Assembly: GCA_037367405.1 (NCBI GenBank)
Contig: JAZKJV010000608.1
Span: 372,001 to 436,000 of the forward strand
Direction: 5' to 3'
Origin: Ottelia alismoides
Taxonomy: Eukaryota > Streptophyta > Magnoliopsida > Alismatales > Hydrocharitaceae
Length of the DNA stretch: 64,000 nt
Below the pieces are notes generated by a model that worked only from the letters and a program-made list of their open reading frames with translations, was not told where the DNA came from and made no database searches. This document shows positions 56,916-64,000 of the stretch, piece after piece (the stretch's first letter is position 1; every line of letters begins with the position of its first letter). The translations under genes were made by a program, and so were the position numbers.

Positions 56916-58485
56916 AAGATGTCGGAATATTGGTCATCATATCCAGGTTACTCTTCTTCGACCATATTACGAACATCTCAACCCTTTTATTCCTCCTCAT
57001 ACCCACACCCCGACCGCGAAGTCAGAACTCCGACCGACTTTCCCATTTCTTCGTACTTCTCACCTACCCCACATTCTTACACCCCTGAGCCACATCCACC
57101 TTGGATTGACTAACCATATTCTCGTCTGCTTGACGGAATCAAGGAACAAATCGAAGAGCAAGCCACTGCTGAGATGAATGATTGACAGACTCAATTGCCC
57201 TTACATACCCCATTCTCACCTCGAGTTGGGATCGGACTACAATTGACCTATACACATCCCGACTTGTCCTTTGGTACAACAGGTTAATCGAACAAACCGA
57301 ATGGAGAGGCCTGCACCATACGATCTTCCTGACTTGGTTGACCTGACTGATCAAGCCCACATTGACCAACCTTATATCACCCATTCGGAGAGCCGACATA
57401 TTGACTCCACCTTATGAGGCTCCGACAAACATCTGCTATACAGATGAATTATACTCAACCCAACATTACACGTCTGAGTCAAGGTGTGTTGAGTATAAGA
57501 TCCCGAGTTCTGAGCAGTATCCTCCAACTGAGCAAACTTCTCTCATGATTTGTCATGAGAACTTATTGGAGGATGACATTTTTAGACCGATCAAGAGTTC
57601 ATGTATGAAAGTGGATCATGTATTTCACGGATTGAATTTTGAAAACCTGGAAGACACCAGATTGACCACACGCCATGTACAGTTGGAGTCCCTTCTACCT
57701 CCCTCTTCTACTAACCACTTTCTCTCCAAACTAGAGTCTATACATTCTCCTATTCTTCCTCCACCTATCAAAAAGACCAAAAAAATTGAAAAAACACGAA
57801 AATACCATAAAAATTGAAAATGAGATACTTAAAAAGTTTGGACCATGCAGTTAGGGAAACGATTGATAGAGAGTTGATTTTTTGAGCTTCACTTAATAAT
57901 GGCCATTGAATACTTTCCCGACCTCAAAAGATTTATGAGAAGTAAATCGATGCCTAAAAGGTCGGGCAGTAAGATGACAAGGACTGAGAGCCATATAATG
58001 TCTGTGGCCACCTCTTTGGTGATAGGGAGAAAAATCAAGAGCCACAGAGTGAAGCGGTTTCCTAGATTTGACTGTGAAATAAAAGACACTACCCCACCCA
58101 TGCAAGAATCTATGATGACTCACCGGTAAATACCTTCCCCACCTCCGTGTTTGTGAAGCTCAAACTCGGATCAAACAGGAAGACGAGAGAGATCGTTTAA
58201 CTGACTGATAGGTCTATAAAACGGTCGAGGGGAACCATTTCAGTCATCATTGCTTTCCAAGGTGCTTTACTTCAGGTAGACTTCACGATCATTGACATTG
58301 AGTACCGAGGAGAGTTCGAGTTCACCCAGTCTCCGATCGTTCTCGGGAAGCCGTTCTTTGCCTTGACTAAGACAACTATAGATTGCGAGACTCGGGAGAT
58401 CGATTTCACTGCATTGGGAGCACTCTGTCCTCATCCAATCTTTGAGGACACACGATATTCTAAGGTAGCCCGTAAAGTCGCAGAC
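56916..58485 (+). pseudogene. Tat-like gypsy gag and protease, part 1
   Basis: Begins MSEYWSSYPGYSSSTILRTS near 56919, a Pro/Tyr/Ser-rich reading frame, and continues in several frames. 57362-57817 is one open stretch of 151 codons (CHENLLEDDIFRPIKSSCMK) that I cannot assign to a domain. A retroviral-type protease follows at about 58210-58440: GALLQVDFTIIDIEYRGEFE and PIVLGKPFFALTKTTIDC, typical of gypsy pol. Many stops. Interrupted by LINE8 at 58503. Confidence 0.65.
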
Positions 58486-58502
58486 AACCTTGACCTCTGA
58501 GA
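58486..58502. other. LINE8 target-site duplication, left copy
   Basis: AACCTTGACCTCTGAGA, repeated perfectly at 58924-58940. Confidence 0.95.
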
Positions 58503-58923
58503 CTTGTTCTTCAGTTGCAGTTTGGTTCGTGGACTTTGGGCTGATCTGGTTTGGATTAACTCCGAGGATGGCTGCTTTGTGCGAGAGCTTGATGAACATC
58601 AGGGGTAGGGAAAGGAAGGATTTGCTGGCTCCGATTGCGAGGTTGTGGGGCATATGGCTGGGGAGGAATGAGGCCCTATTTGCGGGCCAGCGCTTTTACA
58701 GGGAAAACATTACTATCCTTGCTACGCGTCTTCTGGCAGATTGGTGTACTGGGTAGGCCTGGTTCAGTTTTTTGGGGGTGGCCCTGCTGTCGGTTGCACC
58801 CTTTGGACCTCCTTTTTATTCTTTTTTTGTATTGCTTTTGTAAATATTCTTTCCGTTTCCTTTTAATATATTGGGGCGAACACCGCAGAGTGTCTCCCCC
58901 TTTTTGGAGCCTCACAAAAAAAA
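58503..58923 (+). mobile_element. LINE8: 421-bp 5'-truncated LINE
   Basis: Encodes the last part of zf-RVT (RERKDLLAPIARLWGIWLGR, NEALFAGQRFYREN), stopping at about 58756. The 3' hairpin (58873-58900) and poly(A) follow. Perfect 17-bp TSD. Confidence 0.95.
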
Positions 58924-58940
58924 AACCTTGACCTCTGAGA

Positions 58941-59439
58941 GACTGTTGAGTTCTGTCTCTCTACTATACCTGAAATACCGACTGTCCAGACGACCATTGG
59001 TTCAGAGACTCCCGACAACTCCATATCACCCACTGCTAGCATCACCACCACCGTGACAGCTTCTAGAGAGGACTCACAACTAGAAGCTGCCCTTGGGTCG
59101 GACACAATCATTTCTTATTTCCTTGACTATTTAGATGATCCGACGCATGAGCCGACCAAATTCAAGTCGAGTAAGAACACTATGCTCTACTAGAGACGTG
59201 TGCTGACCATGCAGGAGTATTACAATGCATATGGTTACTCATCTGATGATGAACCTCTGGTCAACACCTCACATACACTACATTTAGGACCTACACCAAA
59301 AGAGACAACCGGGATCAAATTGACCAATCTCGATAAATCGGTTGCTCCATATTTTAGTCGGTCATCTGGTAAGAAGAAGAGTATTGATTCCTCGAGGTGT
59401 TCCCCCGAACTACTTAAGACATATCGCTCTCCTCTTCCT
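58941..59439 (+). pseudogene. Tat-like gypsy pol, part 2
   Basis: Continuation after LINE8. Short frames include TSREDSQLEAALGSDTIISY and the run at 59200-59439 (EYYNAYGYSSDDEPLVNTSH). No RT motif appears before the hAT element cuts in at 59440. Assignment rests on continuity across the LINE8 TSD. Confidence 0.5.
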
Positions 59440-62410
59440 CAGGGGCATAGTCAGAAAAATTACATAGGTGGGGTCGATTATTAGTCAAGTATTTAAATAA
59501 TTAAAACTACTACTGTTAAGGTACATAGATTTAAAAGTAATTAATAAACTTACATAATTTATCGAAGTTGCGCTCGACGATTTTTCATTACATAGAAATC
59601 ATCAATGACTTCTTCGACGGTGACATTTTCTGCTATCTCCTTTTCGATGTAAGCAATCATACAACTACTTAAAAATCCATCTTACATCTTATTTCGAAGC
59701 CGTGTCTTCACGAGGTTCATAGCTGAAAATGCGCGTTCAGTTATAGCAGTTGAGACGGGAAGAGTCAAGATAAGTCGGATCAATCTGTCAATTAAATAAT
59801 AGACTCGTAACTTTCTAGTTTCTGCCAATGCTTGACATAATTCAGATATTCTAATCAAATGTTTCATCTTTGGATGATTAGGGACATCAAGTTGATACTG
59901 CATCAACTGAAAATGTAGGAAGTCACTTTTACTATCCGAGAAATCTTGTGGATAATATTTCGCTGCAGGAAAGCAACTATAATTTATATTCAATTTTTGA
60001 TAGTCATCTTGTGGGTCTAGTGCAGAACTAAGACGTAAGAGCTCCATAGTTGTATCATTAAATCTGTGATCCAACTCTTGAAGTTGTGAATCCAATGTAG
60101 CCATAAAAATATCCACCCGATAATGATGTTCAAGTGTAATGTTGCTTTTCTCATGACGAGAACGAGCTATGCTAGAATAAGGAAGACATTTATCTGGAAC
60201 ATCAATATTTTACTTTGAGCAAAATGATTGTACATTGTCAAAGAATTTATTCCAACCATTTCCACGCATGTCTTGAATAAGTGACCTAGTAGTGGAAACC
60301 AAAGTCACCACATTCAAAATATCTTGATTGATATTTTGCAATGCACGACATAATACATCTGTATACCCCAGAATATCCTTCATCAAATACAAAATAAATA
60401 TAAATTCAAATGATGTTCTTGAATCATAAGCAGCATCAACATCCCCACGTTGAGAATAAGCAGAACCATCTTTCATGATATGATTTAGTACATGGCATGT
60501 CGAATCAAACAACCTTATCGTGCTAGAAATTAAATGGAAATGAGATCCTCATCTAGTATCTCCTGCACGTTGTAGTGTCTCGATCTGATTAATACCTCTT
60601 CCTGTTTCAATCTCATTAGCAGCAATTTTTCAGCCAATTTAGATGCTTGAACATCTTGTAATTCATCTTTCCTCTTACTAGAAGAACCGACAATATTAAT
60701 GATAAATGTTAACTTGGAGAAAAATTGATGAACAAAAACAACTTCTCTTGATGCTGCAACTAATGCTAACCAGAGTCTGTGCGCAAAACAATGCAAATAA
60801 TATGCATACTTGCAATCCATACTAAAGAGTGCTTGTAGTCCTTTCCATTCTCCACGCATGTTACTCGCACCATCATAACCTTGTCCACGCATATCTTGAA
60901 TACTGATATTATGGTGAGAAAGGATATCTGAAATCTTCTTTTTTAATGTAGCTGCACTTGTATCTTTGACATGAACAATATCCAAGAATCTTTCTCTAAT
61001 TAAGCCATTAATATCAACAAAGCGGGTGACAATAGCCATTTGTTCTCTCTTAGATTCATCACAAGCTTCGTCAACAATAATACAATAATTTGCATTTTCA
61101 ATCTCATCGCGAATAGCCTTTTGTACTCTAGTTGAAATAATATCCAATATCTCCTTCTGAATTGTTGGAGATGTATATTTTGCATTTTTAGGGGCATTAT
61201 CTAAAACAACTTTGGCAACTTCTTCATTATACGATGCCGATAACTTAATCATTTCAATATAATTTCCTTGATTCTTTGAATCTGCAGATTCATCATGCCC
61301 TCTAAATGCACATGCTTCAAAGGCCAACCATCTAGCTCAATCAATTCATGTTTTCAATCGTAGCCTATTGCACTTAATCTCTTCTAATGTCTGTCGATGT
61401 ATCACATTATCAATATGCCTTGTTTGAATAATCAAATCTTTGCAAGCTTGTTCAGCTCTATTATGAGGTGAGCATGGATCGCTTCCAATATGATGTAAAA
61501 ATGCACAGTCTTTTCCTCCAATTTTTTTCCAATTGCGAAAATCATCAGTCATAAAGACATTTGATCCAAATCATACAGTGGATATTTTATTAAAAACAAA
61601 ACATGGCAAACAAATTGCTGCATCTTTGACTGGAGAATATTCTAACCATGAAGGATATTTCTGAAACCAAGATGCTTGAAATCGACGTTGATGATTTTCA
61701 CAGCAAGATGAGGGATATTCTAAAAGATAATGCTGATATGGTCCATTATTAATATATGCACGTTGAATCTTATCCCTCTCATTAGCCGGATATTCCCAAA
61801 TTTGACGGCGTAATCTCGGATCACGAACAATAGAAGATTCATCAACATGTTCATCTTGCACCTCTCGTGGATAATTTTGAGCAAATATATCAGAAGGAGA
61901 TGGATCAATTGTCGGAAGTAGACCATCATGTGAGACAGATGTACAATTTGTAGAAGACTGATGTACATCTTTATTACAAATATCAACTCTTGGTTTCTTA
62001 AAATAGGAGTCGATTGTTCTTTTAGCCATGATCAAATCTAATTTTACATGACAAAATCAATAATTTATAGAATGTAGTCTCCAAAATGTCTGATAAATAA
62101 CTGAGTAATATTTCCTCTATAAAAATGCATAAAATGTCCAATTCTAATGTTTGGTTTATTCTAGCATATAAGAAACAACACAATATGATAAATAGATTGA
62201 ATTATAAATAGCTTTAAAACAATATTTTACCTTGCGAGTTACGATCTTCGCTTGCCTCTGCAAGACTACAATTTGTCCTCTCGTGCACTGGCTCGTAATT
62301 TTACGAACCCCAACCGGGCCAATCCTAATCCGTGACCCTAAGCAAACACAATCGTCAACACTCGATAAATACGCATACCAACCAAAGAAAATCACCAAGG
62401 AATTCATGAT
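59440..62410 (-). mobile_element. hAT element with ZMYM/TTF-type transposase (right end not found)
   Basis: The left terminus CAGGGGCATAGTCAGAAAAA, followed by TAGGTGGGGTCGA, resembles the CAGGGGCGGA-type ends of plant hAT elements encoding ZMYM1-like transposases. The proposed 8-bp target copy on the left is CTCTTCCT (59432-59439). I did not find the matching right terminus before LINE9 starts at 63039, so the right limit given here is only the end of recognisable element sequence. Confidence 0.65.
59559..62035 (-). pseudogene. hAT transposase, TTF zinc finger / DUF4371 / C-terminal dimerisation
   Basis: Almost complete transposase on the minus strand (about 825 codons). The N-terminus MIMAKRTIDSYFKKPRVD is followed by a TTF-type zinc finger (RRFQASWFQKYPSWLEYS, then AICLPCFVF). 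DUF4371 comes next (LAFEACAFRGHDESADSKNQ, then MRGQGYDGASNMRGEWKGLQ, with CFAHRLWLALVAAS nearby). The hAT dimerisation motif follows (LTLPVSTAITERAFSAMNLV, then KTRLRNKM), and the C-terminus runs to a natural stop at 59559. Lesions: TGA at 61571, two TGAs at about 61331-61345, a frameshift at about 60520, TAA at 60210 and TAA at 59682. Everything else is in one frame, so decay is moderate. Confidence 0.9.
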
Positions 62411-63038
62411 TTGAGAATTTATAATTCTAATTTCTTGTAATGCAGAATTACTGCCATTTAGCTTTTAGAAAAGAAACATGCATGAAAACTTTCATTGCAA
62501 AAATAATGCAATTTTGATGTGAAAAGTGTTCAAATCACTGATGCCATAGGTCCTGAATTGAAATGTTGGTGTATGATAGAGTTCCAGATTCTAGGTTGCA
62601 GGTCTGTTGTCAGCCATAATCCAACATGTTCCAACCACAAACTCTTGTTTGTTAGGAGATTTTAATCTTGTGCGAAATGATGCTCTATTTGTATATGATA
62701 TTGATTATACAATAATTTTGTAGCATTTTTCTTTAACTCTTGATATGATTTTTAATGACTTTCAATTCGCCCAACTCTAAAAATAAAAAAAATCAAACCT
62801 AGATCATTATACGTCGTAAATATAGGGAAACTTAATGAGAAAAGGAACTTTTTCAGTGTATGTAGCATGTGCCTCCGTGGTCTTCGCTACAGTTCATCAG
62901 AATTGAAAGTAGGCAATCCGATTCAGAAATTAGTTAAATCTAAACATAAAAAAAATACGTAAACATAAACAGAAATCTAAACATCGGAACTACTGCAAAT
63001 CAGAAATTGCTTAATTGAGATCTTAAATCCTGATTGTG
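62411..63038. other. AT-rich gap between hAT and LINE9
   Basis: About 630 bp, no ORF above about 50 codons, no repeat recognised. May include hAT subterminal sequence. Confidence 0.4.
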
Positions 63039-64000
63039 TTTTTTTAATGAAAAAGCGGGTGAGATCCCAAGAGCGGGATTCACCACTCAACAAATTTCCA
63101 TTAATGTCAAAAGTACTACATTAGCGTGATAGCCATAGATTATACAAGGAGTTTATATGGTGAATCACATTTTCACAGTTAGATGTTTGCCTTCTGAAAA
63201 TAGTTTCGTTTCTTGTACGCCAAAGGCCCCATAGAACAACAAAAGGCCTCGTGTAATTATCGTGAGAGCTTACTCCCACACCTCTAATGGAAGACCAAAA
63301 CTCCGCCAAGCCGTCCGCCGCGACCCAGTCGCACCCAATCCCATGCCACACCTGTGCCGAGGATGGGCATGTGAAGAACGGATGATTGGAGTCCTCCATT
63401 CCGCCAAGACATCTGTCACATAATGTATCATCTAAGTGAAGGAGGCGGCTCCTCCTTGCTTTGTCCATCAGCCGATCTCTTCTGAAGCACCACAAGAAGA
63501 ATTTTACACGGCTCGGGATGTTAGCTGCCCACACAATTTTTTGATCTTGTATTAGTGTTGCATCGTGGTTCCCCAAGTCACTGCGCAACTCTTTGTATAG
63601 TTTCTTCACCGACATGCTGGAACCTCCCTCGGAGAAGTGATCGCGTTCCCCCGGAGGAGGAAGAGGCTGGGGGATCTCCCCGATCATCTTGATGAGTTCC
63701 TCAGCGCGTTGGTTAGAAAGTACACTACTAAACTGTGGCCACCAGTTGCCAGCATCCACCGTTTGTGCAAGCGAACAGTCTTTTCCGATGCCTGAGAGAA
63801 TAAGCGCGTGTATCTATCCTTCAGGGGGCCATCTCCCGTCCAATTGTTAATCCAGAATCTAAACTCGTTGCCATCCCCGACACATGGTTGCAACTTCTGC
63901 GCTAAGTATGGTAACACCTCACGGATCCCCGCCCAAAGCGCGGACTGGTATCGTATCGTGCCCGCTTCAACTTCACCTTTCACCGCATATATCTTCCTGA
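63039..64000 (-). mobile_element. LINE9, second LINE family (continues past the right edge)
   Basis: The poly(T) at 63039-63045 marks the 3' end. The minus-strand 3' UTR contains GGTGAATCCCGCTCTTGGGA, unlike the 3' tail of LINEs 1-8. The coding part extends to the window edge, so length and TSD cannot be read. Confidence 0.85.
63121..63999 (-). pseudogene. LINE9 ORF2 C-terminus (zf-RVT)
   Basis: Minus-strand C-terminal part of a LINE ORF2. The upstream segment (63983 to about 63750) has VGDGNEFRFWINNWTGDGPL, the conserved GxGxxxxFWxDxW run. After a frameshift near 63750, 63759-63121 continues with SVKKLYKELRSDLG, IPSRVKFFLWCFRRDRLMDK, LCDRCLGGMEDSNHPFFTCP (zf-RVT cysteines) and LWGLWRTRNETIFRRQTSNC before its stop. 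The domain order is the same as in LINEs 1-8, but the sequence is clearly different. The 5' part lies outside the window. Confidence 0.85.

Noticed and set aside
62156..62407. 83-codon minus ORF upstream of the hAT transposase
   Set aside because: It might be a 5' exon or leader of the transposase gene, but I see no splice sites or motif that support it.

Overview
This window is repeat-dense plant nuclear DNA. I find no intact host gene. It is a stack of nested transposable elements: Ty1/copia and Ty3/gypsy LTR retrotransposons, L1-type LINEs, a hAT transposase relic, short inverted-repeat elements, and one two-exon fragment of a host gene (a TOM1-like/TOL trafficking protein). The element types point to a flowering plant. 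The GC-rich LINEs whose ORF1 starts with two CCHC knuckles before a DUF4283-like region hint at a monocot, but I cannot fix the species.

Layout. (1) 1-27959 is mostly one minus-strand Del/Tekay-like gypsy element (Gypsy A) whose left part runs off the window. Its pol (1-806), protease/gag (5801-7752), leader, primer-binding site (10705-10721) and a long LTR (10726-27959, in pieces) were split by five insertions: Copia-1 (807-5795), LINE1 (7863-10564), the pol-less Copia-B (11140-19443), LINE2 inside Copia-B (11675-17418), and LINE3 (20832-26628). (2) Gypsy A appears to have landed in an older minus-strand LINE (LINE6, about 27960-31200). (3) 31686-32309 carries the TOL exons. (4) 32528-44112 is an inverted-repeat element (Y) carrying a GC-rich minisatellite and split by Copia-C (32866-43450), a copia with 2.6 kb LTRs, very decayed pol and a long run of hairpins in each LTR. 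(5) 44875-50844 is LINE4, with an inverted LINE5 in its 3' UTR. (6) 51375-52757 is element X, related to Y. (7) From about 53300 a plus-strand Tat/Athila-like gypsy runs to 59439. It is interrupted by two nested hAT-like MITEs (E and F), by LINE8, and finally by a hAT element with an almost full-length broken transposase (59559-62035, minus). (8) A second LINE family (LINE9) enters from the right edge.

Target-site duplications (TSDs) and split-domain continuity fix most boundaries, so the nesting order can be read directly. Seven LINE insertions (LINE1, 2, 3, 4, 5, 7, 8) share one 3' end that folds as a hairpin. The full-length copies have overlapping ORF1 stop/ORF2 start codons. All coding regions seen are broken. 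All similarity and identity statements are by eye from the sequence and from memory of the families; no database search was run.
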